Assembly (NCBI GenBank): GCA_020402945.1
Contig: JADBYQ010000082.1
Location: 1 to 48,955, forward strand
DNA length: 48,955 bases
Source: Cytophagales bacterium
GTDB lineage: Bacteria > Bacteroidota > Bacteroidia > Cytophagales > Cyclobacteriaceae
Direction: 5' to 3'
Each line of letters begins with the position of its first letter. Position 1 is the stretch's first letter. Below the pieces are notes generated by a model that was not told the DNA's origin, searched no databases, and was given only the letters and a program-made list of their open reading frames with translations. The position numbers and the translations under genes were made by a program. This document shows, in pieces, positions 16,441 through 24,419 of this stretch.

Positions 16441-17442
16441 CTAATCTTTAAACCCGTTTGCTAAAACTTTTTCCGCTTCCTTATTTTGGGGGGTAAAATC
16501 TAATTTAGCCATTCTTCTCGGGCCGTGTGGATACCATTTCCAAAAATAAACACCAGACATCCATGGCTGTTTCCAAACGGTTTCAAAAAATGCGCGATAA
16601 CAATTCGCCTGGCATGCATCCGAAATTTCCGCGCCACTATCTTCCTTGGGCCATACCCAGGGCTCAATGCCAGCTTTCGTGTCGCTGCGATAGCCTATCT
16701 CCGTAAACAAAACAGGTTTCATAAATTTTTTATGTACTCGCTCGATAGATTTGATAGGCAAAACCCAGCCTTTTTTTAATTCACTTACAGAATGGCTCTT
16801 GTCGGTGGTGAGAGAGAAGTAAGCTTGTATACCAATAAAATCGAGCGCATCCCAGAAAGCAATTTGCTCATACTCTTCATGAAAGTTGGCGGCATACGTT
16901 AATTTTCCTTTGTAGACGGATCGTACTTTGGCAATGATCGCACGCCATTCTTTTTCCTTTCCAATGGTTTGATGAAGTTCAGTGCCAATACAAAAGAGCC
17001 CAATCTTGTTCTGCTCCGCCAACTCAGCGTAATGCAAAATAAATTTCTCGTACAACCGAAACCAACGCTGCCAGGCAGTATCGCTTTTCATCGCAATTTC
17101 CCCCGGCCAACTATTGCCCACCCAAATGTGAGGTTTTAAGACGGTATGAATGCCTGCCTTACGCGCCAACTCAGTAGTCTTTCTGATGCCTTCATCCGAC
17201 TCGCCCCACCAAACTTTTCCAGCGCTAAAATCAGTACGGATACTGGAAGTGTTTGGTTCTCGCTGAAAAGCAAAGGGAGTTTGCGATATCCAATTGATAT
17301 TGCACTTCTTGAGAATAGCTATTTCCTTTTCAGTCACTTCTTGTCGCCCACCTACCCAACAAACACCTTTTTGTTTTTTACCGTCCTGAGCGAGTAATGC
17401 GAACGACAATAAAGCAAAAATAAAAAGGAAGGCACTCTTCAT
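16441..17442 (-). CDS. Secreted glycoside hydrolase, GH113-like
   Basis: The 333-residue protein has a signal peptide (AFLFIFALLSFALLAQ) and a TIM-barrel hydrolase body. The presumed acid/base is Glu155 in FCIGTELH and the nucleophile is Glu248 in VLFTEIGYRS, the spacing expected for clan GH-A enzymes such as the GH113 β-mannanases. Trp-rich substrate-lining segments (VYFWKWYPHGP) fit a polysaccharide-binding cleft. Family placement is recalled from motif style, so substrate assignment is tentative. It ends 15 bp after the class V enzyme gene on the opposite strand. Confidence 0.75.
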   Translation of the reverse strand: MKSAFLFIFALLSFALLAQDGKKQKGVCWVGGRQEVTEKEIAILKKCNINWISQTPFAFQREPNTSSIRTDFSAGKVWWGESDEGIRKTTELARKAGIHTVLKPHIWVGNSWPGEIAMKSDTAWQRWFRLYEKFILHYAELAEQNKIGLFCIGTELHQTIGKEKEWRAIIAKVRSVYKGKLTYAANFHEEYEQIAFWDALDFIGIQAYFSLTTDKSHSVSELKKGWVLPIKSIERVHKKFMKPVLFTEIGYRSDTKAGIEPWVWPKEDSGAEISDACQANCYRAFFETVWKQPWMSGVYFWKWYPHGPRRMAKLDFTPQNKEAEKVLANGFKD

Positions 17443-17446
17443 CGTT

Positions 17447-17890
17447 CTATTTTACCAATAGAACATCTCGATTGCGAATCCAAATTGCTTTTGAAAGTCT
17501 ATTTTGTGACCGAATAGCAAAATGGAAACTAAAGCTAAGAGGTACTAATGAAGCCATAGAAGTCGCTAGTACTACATTTGGGTTGAACTGATCCCTTGAG
17601 TAAAGTAAGCCACCGAAAAACAATCCAAGACCAATCGAATAAGTAACAATGAATTTCTTTCTGTCTGCCTGATATCCTCGATAAGCTTCTAACCCTTGAG
17701 CGGTAAAATTGAATTCGTTTGAAAGATTTCGTAGCTTGAATGATTGGCTATTCTTGATGTACCCGTTGCCACTTAGATAAATTGTTTCCAATTCGTATTT
17801 TTTAAAAAATGACACTGAATCGGTTTGAGCCATTGCCGAGGATTGGATCATCAGCAAAAACAAGGTCACGATTTGGGAAGCAAGTTTCAT
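17447..17890 (-). CDS. Exported membrane protein, function unknown
   Basis: This 147-residue product has a signal peptide (ending MIQSSAMAQ) and two later hydrophobic segments, FIVTYSIGLGLFFGGLLYS and VVLATSMASLVPLSFSFHFA. It probably sits in a membrane with a short basic C-terminus. I do not recognise a family. It precedes the GH113-like gene by only four bases on the same strand, so the two are likely cotranscribed. Confidence 0.6.
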   Translation of the reverse strand: MKLASQIVTLFLLMIQSSAMAQTDSVSFFKKYELETIYLSGNGYIKNSQSFKLRNLSNEFNFTAQGLEAYRGYQADRKKFIVTYSIGLGLFFGGLLYSRDQFNPNVVLATSMASLVPLSFSFHFAIRSQNRLSKAIWIRNRDVLLVK

Positions 17891-17941
17891 TACAAAGCGA
17901 ATATAATAAAATCACAATTTCCCCGCAATAAAAAGGATGCC

Positions 17942-18652
17942 TCAAATTTTCATATCGAAAAGTGAAATAATTTTTTCTTTTAGGATCGATTTTACTTGCT
18001 CCATCGGGAGTCGCGCTCCCATTTCTTTTTGCAAGGAGGTCACCGCCTTATCATCAATTCCGCAGGGAACAATGTGATTGAAATAATTTAAATCAGTATT
18101 AACGTTGAAGGCAAGACCGTGCATGGTTACCCATCGACTGGTTTTTACTCCCAATGCGCAGATTTTTCGGGGCGCACCATTCTCAAAATCTATCCAAACA
18201 CCTGTCAAACCCTTTATGCGCCCTGCCGAAATTTGAAATTCCTGCAACGTTTGAATAACTGCCTCTTCCAGCAGTCGCATGTATTGATGGATATCCGTAA
18301 AAAAATTCTCCAGGTCAATCACCGGATAAACAACCAACTGACCAGGGCCATGATAGGTAATATCTCCACCTCGGTTGATGGCATAGTAGCTTGCTTGGAT
18401 GGTATGAAGGTCTTCTTTTTTAATTAACAAGTTCTTTTCATCACCGCTTTTTCCTAAGGTGTAGACGTGGGGATGTTCACAGAAGATTAAATGGTTGTTC
18501 GTTATCCTTTGTTCGTTGCTCGGAAGATCACGATTTTGCTTTTTGATCTCCAAATTCTTGTTGAACAAATCCGTTTGATAATCCCAAGCTTGTTGGTAGT
18601 CGATCAAGCCGAGATCGATGAACTGGGTAGTTGTATTGATATGAGGATTCAA
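17942..18652 (-). CDS. lipB: Lipoyl(octanoyl) transferase LipB
   Basis: LipB moves octanoyl groups from acyl carrier protein to lipoyl domains of dehydrogenase complexes. The 236-residue enzyme has the R-G-G-D-I-T-Y-H-G-P-G-Q-L signature at 94–106, the Lys163 region (RKICALGVK) and the catalytic Cys197 in IVPCGIDDKAVTSL. Length is normal. Its ATG overlaps the stop of the DUF5615 gene by four bases, so this metabolic gene seems to be translated from the same message as a toxin–antitoxin-type pair. Confidence 0.95.
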   Translation of the reverse strand: MNPHINTTTQFIDLGLIDYQQAWDYQTDLFNKNLEIKKQNRDLPSNEQRITNNHLIFCEHPHVYTLGKSGDEKNLLIKKEDLHTIQASYYAINRGGDITYHGPGQLVVYPVIDLENFFTDIHQYMRLLEEAVIQTLQEFQISAGRIKGLTGVWIDFENGAPRKICALGVKTSRWVTMHGLAFNVNTDLNYFNHIVPCGIDDKAVTSLQKEMGARLPMEQVKSILKEKIISLFDMKI

Positions 18653-19005
18653 AACTTTTTTTGCCTAATAAAATTTTCTTCAATAACCGTGATTGCATTT
18701 TCCGAATGAAAGTTTTCCCTTCGAAGAAGATCTACTACAATTTCTCCAGGCTGCGAGGGATAAAATTTAGATAGTCGAAAATAGAACACGCCCTGGATAG
18801 GAATTAATCCACCTCTAAAAATGAGCAACCCAAAGTCCCTATCAAAAGTAAGAATTAGTCTTTGTTCGCGATTTGCCAAATGGACAACCTCTTCATCAGA
18901 AATTCCCGGATAAGATCTTAAAATGCTTACCACATCAAATTGTTTGCCTTTTAGTAGATCGACACTTGCCATGGGAAAATTCTCATCAGCAAGGAGCTTA
19001 TTCAT
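18649..19005 (-). CDS. DUF5615 PIN-like protein (putative toxin)
   Basis: This 118-residue protein has the PIN-like features of DUF5615 (COG4634). L-L-A-D-E-N-F-P at the N-terminus gives the first acidic residue, VSILRSYPGISDEEVVHLA follows, and LILTFDRDFGLLIF gives the second acidic cluster. Members are predicted nuclease toxins paired with DUF433 proteins. It overlaps the DUF433 gene by four bases upstream and lipB by four bases downstream. Confidence 0.85.
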   Translation of the reverse strand: MNKLLADENFPMASVDLLKGKQFDVVSILRSYPGISDEEVVHLANREQRLILTFDRDFGLLIFRGGLIPIQGVFYFRLSKFYPSQPGEIVVDLLRRENFHSENAITVIEENFIRQKKF

Positions 19006-19238
19006 ACCGACAATTTTGATTCGAAGAGTAATCCTTCTTTTAATCCATCTTGGGCAAAGGCAAATACGGCCAGAAGATCATCCTTTTTAAGTGTGGGATA
19101 GTTAGCCAATACTTCTTCTTCTTTCCACCCATCAGCAAACAATCCTAATAGAAACTCAACAGAAAGTCTTGTGCCTTTCACAATTGGCTTTCCGGCAAGT
19201 ATGTTATTATCTGAAACTATCTTTGTTCTCCATTCCAT
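19002..19238 (-). CDS. DUF433 protein (putative antitoxin)
   Basis: This 78-residue protein carries the DUF433 (COG2442) pattern: I-V-S-D-x-x-I-L-A-G-K-P-I-V-K-G-T-R-L-S-V followed by the helix-turn-helix-like FLLGLFADGWKEEEVLANYP. It is the predicted DNA-binding antitoxin of DUF5615 PIN-like proteins. It heads a three-gene overlapping run with DUF5615 and lipB. A LexA- or operator-like site upstream (19239–19284) was not obvious. Confidence 0.87.
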   Translation of the reverse strand: MEWRTKIVSDNNILAGKPIVKGTRLSVEFLLGLFADGWKEEEVLANYPTLKKDDLLAVFAFAQDGLKEGLLFESKLSV

Positions 19239-19284
19239 AGTTCTAATTTAAACTAAATCAATCTAAAAACCGTATGGCCTTTAA

Positions 19285-20283
19285 CTATTTTAACTTACTC
19301 AACTCCTCCTTCAGGTAGTCAACCGCCTCAATCGTATTTGACTCCACACCATTTTCCTTTGCCAGATAATATGAGATCCAATCGGTCAGGTGAATGAGGT
19401 AATAATATTGCTCGAGTAACGAAGCTCCCTCCGCAACAATATCAATAATAGGATTCGACCTTTTCTCAAAAATAGGGCGGCAAATTTCCATTCGTTTTTC
19501 TACACGCTCATGGTCATGATCTGAATACAAATAAATCACTTGCGCGTGTTGCAAGATTGCTTCCGGAAACTGCCAGCCCACAATTTCATTGTGGTTCATT
19601 TCAGGAAATGTATTGACGTGGGCCAATTGTTTTGCGTTTTCATTAATTTGGTTTTGAAAACGGATGGCCATTGCTTTCAATCGTTCATCGCAATAGATAA
19701 TAGGTAGTTTACCCTTCAGTTTTCTTGCGATCAGCTCCGCTTCTGATTCAACTGCTTTTTGGCCACGGTTAAGGTATTCGATGGCATTCTCGGTTTCTTT
19801 GATAAAAGCTGCACCAATCAAATTTGTGTGGTAGAGCGCATACATGAGTGAAACAATCATGTAGCCCAGTTGCCCTCTTGCACTTGAAGATTCTCCGGGA
19901 ATCTGAATCCAAAACAGATTATATTCCTTTGCCAGCTCCAGCATTTTTCCACCAGAAGTAATACAAATAATATGAGCGCGCTTTAACATGGCTTTATTGA
20001 TTGCCGACAGCGTCTCTTCGGTATCACCGCTGTAAGAACAGGCAATGAAAAGTGTATGAGGGCTCACAAATTGCGGAATGTTATAGCCTTTTGAAACTAC
20101 TATTGGAATCGGAATGCGCCCGAACGTGAGCGATTCTACTAAGTTCGCGCCAATGCCCGATCCGCCCATGCCAGTTATCAAGACATTTCGGATGTCGCTA
20201 CCCGGGCGTACCAAGTCTACAGATTGACCAATTTTTAGTGCGCTGGCGAGCTGCAGTGTAAAGCCTTCAATTAATTTTTTCAT
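19285..20283 (-). CDS. Bifunctional phosphoglucose/phosphomannose isomerase
   Basis: This 332-residue SIS-domain enzyme interconverts fructose-6-phosphate with glucose-6-phosphate or mannose-6-phosphate. It has VLITGMGGSGIGANL near residue 34, the sugar-phosphate loop ACSYSGDTEETLSA, E-S-S-S-A-R-G-Q-L-G-Y, and the catalytic-type P-E-M-N-H-N-E-I-V-G-W. These are the diagnostic motifs of the bifunctional PGI/PMI family rather than classical Pgi. It is divergent from yraN; a TACCTTTG element on its strand lies at 20301–20308. Confidence 0.9.
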   Translation of the reverse strand: MKKLIEGFTLQLASALKIGQSVDLVRPGSDIRNVLITGMGGSGIGANLVESLTFGRIPIPIVVSKGYNIPQFVSPHTLFIACSYSGDTEETLSAINKAMLKRAHIICITSGGKMLELAKEYNLFWIQIPGESSSARGQLGYMIVSLMYALYHTNLIGAAFIKETENAIEYLNRGQKAVESEAELIARKLKGKLPIIYCDERLKAMAIRFQNQINENAKQLAHVNTFPEMNHNEIVGWQFPEAILQHAQVIYLYSDHDHERVEKRMEICRPIFEKRSNPIIDIVAEGASLLEQYYYLIHLTDWISYYLAKENGVESNTIEAVDYLKEELSKLK

Positions 20284-20290
20284 TCTTTCG

Positions 20291-20308
20291 TATCTTCGAT
20301 CAAAGGTA
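20291..20308. promoter_or_regulatory. Facing −7 elements of divergent promoters
   Basis: On the plus strand TATCTTCG occupies 20291–20298, and on the minus strand TACCTTTG occupies 20301–20308, with two bases between them. Each points to the gene beyond the other element (YraN to the right, isomerase to the left), so the two promoters would overlap face to face and probably exclude one another. Confidence 0.5.
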
Positions 20309-20319
20309 GATTATTTCCA

Positions 20320-20673
20320 GTGAGCGATAAAATCAAAAAAGGAAGAGAGGGCGAAGAAATGGCAGCCCGTTTTCTTATCGACAAAGGCTTTGAAATTGTG
20401 GAACGCAACTATCGCCACAAGAGATCAGAAATCGATTTGATAGTGAAAAAAGACAATTGGCTCATTTTTGTCGAGGTAAAATTGCGGTCTTCTGATGCCT
20501 ATGGCTATCCCGAAGATTTTGTCGACTATAAAAAAGCAAAAAATATTGTGGACGGTGCCGAGCAATATACCTATGACAAAAATTGGCAGGGAAACGTACG
20601 CTATGATATCGTGTCTATTCGTTTACAACAAGACCAAACGGAAATTATTCAGATTGAAGATGCGTTTTATTAG
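20320..20673 (+). CDS. YraN family (UPF0102) nuclease-like protein
   Basis: This 117-residue protein is a standard YraN. It has G-R-E-G-E-E-M-A-A-R-F-L-I-D-K-G, then R-N-Y-R-H-K-R-S-E-I-D-L-I and LIFVEVKLR, the last two making the restriction-endonuclease-like D-x(n)-E-x-K core. The family resembles Holliday-junction resolvases; biochemical role is unproven. The start is GTG. It is preceded by a TATCTTCG element 21 bases upstream. Confidence 0.92.
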   Translation: MSDKIKKGREGEEMAARFLIDKGFEIVERNYRHKRSEIDLIVKKDNWLIFVEVKLRSSDAYGYPEDFVDYKKAKNIVDGAEQYTYDKNWQGNVRYDIVSIRLQQDQTEIIQIEDAFY

Positions 20674-20694
20674 GTAGGAGTTGCGAAGTACGAT

Positions 20695-20724
20695 TTACGA
20701 TTGATCTCCCTTCGCTAATCGTAA
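20695..20724. terminator. Candidate hairpin between convergent genes
   Basis: TTACGATT (20695–20702) pairs with AATCGTAA (20717–20724) around a 14-base loop, between yraN and the convergent MORN-like gene. There is no T-run on either side, so a termination role is a guess. Confidence 0.3.
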
Positions 20725-20745
20725 TGCTTACCTCATACTTCAGTA

Positions 20746-21555
20746 TCACTTAGCATAAATTTCCTTTCCCCTATCGTCCCACTCTTTTCTAATGTATGGC
20801 TTACTATCTTTTTCAAATGGCTCTTTGGGATAACTGATGATTCGTTTGCGTTTCCCATTCGCATAGTTCTCAATCCAATCGCCTACTTTTTCATTAAACC
20901 GATATTCACCACGCACTGCTACTTGCCCATTTTCATGGAGTAGATAATAGTACCCTTCCTTCTCTCCGTATTCTACTGGTGTAATCTCTTTCAGTTTTTT
21001 TCGTTCGGCAGGATCGTAGTAGGTAATGCGTGATTCCTTTGGCCAGCCCTTATAATATTTCTCTTTGTCCTCCAGCAAATCTTGTAAGTTATGTCGCATC
21101 CAACGGCCATGCCGGGTTCCTTTGAAGTAGATGCCTTCTTCTACTACTGCTTGTCCAACCATTTTTTTATAGGGCCCATGCAAAAGCACTCCCTTTTTAA
21201 GGTCGAATCTTTCCGTTTTCTTAATCTGCCTTTGTGCAAAATCAAGGTAATAGATGTCTCTCGCAAACGTATTTGGGACATCAGGCTTCTTGAGTACATA
21301 GAATAACTCAAGTGTCACCTTCTCCCCAAAACCTTTTCGTGTAAATGCCTTCTTGGTTTTGATTCCGTAGTATACCCTTCGTTTTGGCTTTTTCTTTTTG
21401 GTAACGATGGGCTCTTCTTCTTTTTCCAATTCTAGGAGCGTAAAAGGTTTGTCGGTATCAAATGTAAACTGTCCCTCTTGCACCTTGGGTTCGGTGCCTT
21501 GTGCGAAAAGGATTGAATAGGAAAGAAAAGCAAAACAGAAAAGGAAAAATTTCAT
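20746..21555 (-). CDS. Secreted MORN/YwqK-like repeat protein
   Basis: The 269-residue product has a signal peptide (FFLFCFAFLSYSILFAQ). From about residue 125 it has several MORN-like repeats of the YwqK type: KGTRHGRWMRHN, GYYYLLHENGQVAVRGEYRFN and KVGDWIENYANGKRKRIISY. Between signal and repeats lies a basic stretch, E-P-I-V-T-K-K-K-K-P-K-R-R. Such repeats occur in many Bacteroidota surface or periplasmic proteins with no defined function. It is downstream of htpG but separated from it by a strong terminator. Confidence 0.7.
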   Translation of the reverse strand: MKFFLFCFAFLSYSILFAQGTEPKVQEGQFTFDTDKPFTLLELEKEEEPIVTKKKKPKRRVYYGIKTKKAFTRKGFGEKVTLELFYVLKKPDVPNTFARDIYYLDFAQRQIKKTERFDLKKGVLLHGPYKKMVGQAVVEEGIYFKGTRHGRWMRHNLQDLLEDKEKYYKGWPKESRITYYDPAERKKLKEITPVEYGEKEGYYYLLHENGQVAVRGEYRFNEKVGDWIENYANGKRKRIISYPKEPFEKDSKPYIRKEWDDRGKEIYAK

Positions 21556-21592
21556 AGTTGTTTAACGAAGGTAACGCAAAAATATTTTGCAT

Positions 21593-21625
21593 AAAAAAGG
21601 GCTTCTCGCAACAAGAAACCCTTTT
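21593..21625 (-). terminator. Rho-independent terminator after htpG
   Basis: Reading the minus strand, AAAAGGGTTTCT, a seven-base loop and AGAAGCCCTTTT are followed by further T residues. The arms are at 21614–21625 and 21595–21606, 21 bases past the htpG stop codon. Confidence 0.75.
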
Positions 21626-21645
21626 CGCAAAATGCCACAAAGCTA

Positions 21646-23559
21646 TTAGCCAACTAACTCAACACTTCTCTTGATAAAAGCAGTCAAATCCGCTCCTGTC
21701 AACATGCTTTGCGATAGCAATCCCAAATCGTAGGCCTGTTTAGCAAGTTTAGTCTTTTGATCTTCGCTTTCGGCTTTCAATATGCGTTGTATAATCGGGT
21801 GATTGCCGTTTACTGCTACGTTATAGTTGTCAGGCATGCTTCCCATGAAACTCATGCCTCCTCCGCCTCCTGTCTTGGCCATGTCTTTCATCCTACGCAT
21901 CCACTCGCTCATGGTAATCGTGATAGGGAGATCGTCAGGAGAAAGCGACTCTATGGCAAGTGTCATTGCTTTGTTGTTGATCGCCTTTTCAAAGATTCCT
22001 TTAACCGTTTCTTCCTCTTCCTTGCTCAACACGCTGGCCATCGCCTCTGTCTTCACAATCAACTTATCAATAATATCACTATCAACTCGTTTCAATTGTG
22101 TTTTTTCTAACTTCTGTTCAAGGTTACCAATGTAATGGCTATCCAACACGCCATCCATCATGAGTACATCGTATGATTTTCCCTTAGCTGCCTGAATAAA
22201 AGCATCTTGTTTGGCTTTATCTGTGGTGTAGAGATAAATCACCTGTCCTTCCTTATCGGTCTGGTTTGTCTTTACTTTCTCTGCATACTCATTCAAAGAG
22301 AAGTATTGACCATCCACGTTTTTGAGTAATGAAAACTCTTTTGCTTTCTCATAGAATTTTTCATCACTGATATTACCATAGCGCACGAACACGCTGATAT
22401 CATCCCACTTCTTCTCAAATTCCTTGCGGTCTTTGATGAACATATCCACCAACTTATCGGCCACCTTTTTGGTGATGTGCGTGCTAATCTTTTTCACATT
22501 TGCATCCGTCTGCAGGTAGCTGCGCGATACGTTCAATGGAATATCCGGAGAATCCAACACACCATGTAACAACATTAGGAAATCAGGTACCAAGTCCTTT
22601 ACCTCATCGGTAATAAATACTTGACGAGAGTAAAGCTGAATTTTGTTTCTCTGGATTTCGAAATCATTTTTGATTTTAGGGAAGTAAAGTACTCCTGTCA
22701 AATTGAATGGGTAATCTACATTCAAATGAATCCAGAAAAGAGGATCCTCAGAGAATGGATAGAGCTCTTTGTAAAATTTTAAATAGTCTTCGTCTTTTAG
22801 TTCTACTGGTGCTTTCACCCAAATAGGGGAAGTGTTGTTTATAATGCGATCAGTAGTGACGGTTTTGTATTTCGGTTTGCCTGCCTGTCCGGTAGGCAGG
22901 TCGTCTTTGTCAACACCATCTTCAACACTTTCATCCTTTGTGCCAAATTTGATTTCAACGGGCAAGAACTTGCAATACTTTTCAAGTATGCCTTTTAGCC
23001 TGAACTCATCTAAGAATTCCTCAGAATCCTTATTGATATGGAGGATGATGTCTGTGCCTCTTGTTTCCTTGCTATCCGAGTTCAATTCAAATTCAGTGGA
23101 TCCATCGCACTCCCAACGAGCACCTTCAGTCCCCTCTTTGTATGATTTGGAGATCACTTCTACTTTCTCAGAAACCATAAAAGCCGAGTAGAAGCCCAGT
23201 CCAAATTTTCCGATGATATCCTTCGCATCACCCTTGTCTTTAAATTTCTCAACAAATTCTGCGGCTCCTGAGAAAGCGATCTGGTTGATGTATTTCTTAA
23301 TCTCTTCGCCCGTCATGCCAAGGCCTTTGTCGCTTACGGTGATGGTATTTTTCTTTTTATCGAAGCTTACTTCAATTTTCAAGTCACCCAACTCGCCATT
23401 GAATTCACCCATGGAGGCCAGTTTTTTTAATTTCTGGGTCGCATCGACTGCATTACTCACTAACTCGCGCAAAAAGATCTCGTGATCGGAATAAAGGAAT
23501 TTTTTAATAATGGGAAAGATGTTCTCGGTATGGATGGAGATACTGCCTTTTTCTTGCAT
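21646..23559 (-). CDS. htpG: Chaperone protein HtpG (Hsp90)
   Basis: This 637-residue ATP-dependent chaperone has the GHKL ATPase motifs ELVSNAVDA, D-K-G-L-G-M and GKFGLGFYSAFMV, a middle domain with NLTGVLYFP and RNKIQLYSRQVFITD, and the dimerising C-terminus. I chose the ATG at 23559, giving MQEKGSISIHTENIFP; starting further upstream would add 30 atypical residues. An L-P-T-G-Q-A-G insert at about residues 221–227 lies in the variable charged linker between the N-terminal and middle domains and is encoded by a dispersed palindrome. A near-palindromic box upstream may give heat-shock control. Confidence 0.97.
   Translation of the reverse strand: MQEKGSISIHTENIFPIIKKFLYSDHEIFLRELVSNAVDATQKLKKLASMGEFNGELGDLKIEVSFDKKKNTITVSDKGLGMTGEEIKKYINQIAFSGAAEFVEKFKDKGDAKDIIGKFGLGFYSAFMVSEKVEVISKSYKEGTEGARWECDGSTEFELNSDSKETRGTDIILHINKDSEEFLDEFRLKGILEKYCKFLPVEIKFGTKDESVEDGVDKDDLPTGQAGKPKYKTVTTDRIINNTSPIWVKAPVELKDEDYLKFYKELYPFSEDPLFWIHLNVDYPFNLTGVLYFPKIKNDFEIQRNKIQLYSRQVFITDEVKDLVPDFLMLLHGVLDSPDIPLNVSRSYLQTDANVKKISTHITKKVADKLVDMFIKDRKEFEKKWDDISVFVRYGNISDEKFYEKAKEFSLLKNVDGQYFSLNEYAEKVKTNQTDKEGQVIYLYTTDKAKQDAFIQAAKGKSYDVLMMDGVLDSHYIGNLEQKLEKTQLKRVDSDIIDKLIVKTEAMASVLSKEEEETVKGIFEKAINNKAMTLAIESLSPDDLPITITMSEWMRRMKDMAKTGGGGGMSFMGSMPDNYNVAVNGNHPIIQRILKAESEDQKTKLAKQAYDLGLLSQSMLTGADLTAFIKRSVELVG
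22880..22900 (-). repeat. 21-bp palindromic micro-element inside htpG
   Basis: The arms are CCTGCCT and AGGCAGG with a seven-base centre; with two wobble pairs the RNA could fold a ten-pair hairpin. Read in the htpG direction it is identical over 21 bases to the copy in the Asp-box propeller gene and encodes L-P-T-G-Q-A-G in the same frame. Confidence 0.85.
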
Positions 23560-23592
23560 AATAGATTGATTTTTAAACGAGTGCGACCTTTT

Positions 23593-23630
23593 CAAATATT
23601 GTTCCAACCTGCGAAAATGACAGAGTGGCA
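23593..23630 (-). promoter_or_regulatory. htpG promoter with near-palindromic box
   Basis: On the minus strand TGCCA-N3-TGTCA (23618–23630) is followed 17 bases later by AATATTTG (23593–23600), a seven-of-eight match to TAnnTTTG. The box takes the place of a −33 element. A stress-control role is inferred from its position before a heat-shock gene. Confidence 0.45.
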
Positions 23631-23676
23631 GGAAGATTTTGAATGGCACTCTTGAATTGTGACTTTATTTAGATAT

Positions 23677-23695
23677 TATCGGAAATATTCCGATA
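23677..23695. promoter_or_regulatory. Palindromic operator 1 of the AbiE module
   Basis: TATCGGAA-N3-TTCCGATA is a perfect 19-base inverted repeat around its central base. It shares the ATCGGAA…TTCCGAT core with a second site 63 bp downstream. AbiEi antitoxins are known to bind inverted repeats in their own promoter. Confidence 0.75.
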
Positions 23696-23740
23696 AATAT
23701 TAAAATTACTAACATATAAATGCTAAAATTGTACGTATTG

Positions 23741-23757
23741 ATCGGAATAATTCCGAT
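23741..23757. promoter_or_regulatory. Palindromic operator 2 of the AbiE module
   Basis: ATCGGAATAATTCCGAT is a 17-base inverted repeat lying 23 bases before the AbiEi start codon. The centres of the two sites are 63 bp apart, close to six helical turns, so both would face the same side of the DNA. Confidence 0.75.
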
Positions 23758-23780
23758 GAATCAATTAAAATATTGCATAA

Positions 23781-24419
23781 ATGGAGATTTTGGAAGCTAT
23801 AAGGGGATATGAAGAGCAGCCCATCACCAAGCAAGTTTTGCTTGGCTTGTTAAGTGATTACAAAAGGCCGTACGACAAAATAAATGAATTGGTAAAGCAA
23901 CACATACTACAACCTGTAAAAAGAGGTGTTTACGTAACAGGCTCTCGCCTCAATGTTAACAGACCTGAACCATTTCTTTTGGCCAATCATCTTTTGGGTC
24001 CTAGTTATGTTTCTTTCGAAGCCGCGCTTTCGTATTGGGGGCTCATTCCAGAGAAGGTGCATGAGGTGAGTTCAGCGACAACCCAAGACACCAAAACGTA
24101 TGACACTACTGTGGGGAGATTTAGCTACGTGCATCTTCCGTTGCCTTATTATTCTTTTGGTATTCAACAATTAAAATTAACAAAAAAGCAACGAGTGCTA
24201 ATTGCCACACCAGAGAAAGCATTGTGTGATAAGATCATTGCTTCTTCTGGCATTTTACTTCGCAGTTCCAAACAAGTGATGGAATTTCTTGTAGACGACT
24301 TACGTATTGAAAAAGATCAGTTGCTAAAGTTGAATACAAAAAAAATAAGCGAATGGATAAAAGAGGCACCTAAAAGAAGCAGCCTTGAAATTCTTATTAA
24401 AACCCTAGAGCAGTTATGA
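23781..24419 (+). CDS. AbiEi-family antitoxin (type IV toxin–antitoxin)
   Basis: This 212-residue protein matches the AbiEi group. It has an N-terminal winged-helix DNA-binding domain (ITKQVLLGLLSDYKRPYDKI, L-x-x-G-V-Y) and a core with L-L-G-P-S-Y-V-S-F-E-A-A-L-S-Y-W-G-L-I-P and A-T-P-E-K-A-L-C-D-K-I. In the known system it represses its own operon and neutralises the AbiEii nucleotidyltransferase without direct binding. Two palindromic sites upstream fit autoregulation. It overlaps the toxin gene by four bases. Confidence 0.9.
   Translation: MEILEAIRGYEEQPITKQVLLGLLSDYKRPYDKINELVKQHILQPVKRGVYVTGSRLNVNRPEPFLLANHLLGPSYVSFEAALSYWGLIPEKVHEVSSATTQDTKTYDTTVGRFSYVHLPLPYYSFGIQQLKLTKKQRVLIATPEKALCDKIIASSGILLRSSKQVMEFLVDDLRIEKDQLLKLNTKKISEWIKEAPKRSSLEILIKTLEQL

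Noticed and set aside
23560-23649. Longer htpG start giving 30 more residues
   Set aside because: HtpG proteins begin close to the M-Q-E-K-G-S-I-S-I-H-T segment, and the extension would cover the probable promoter.
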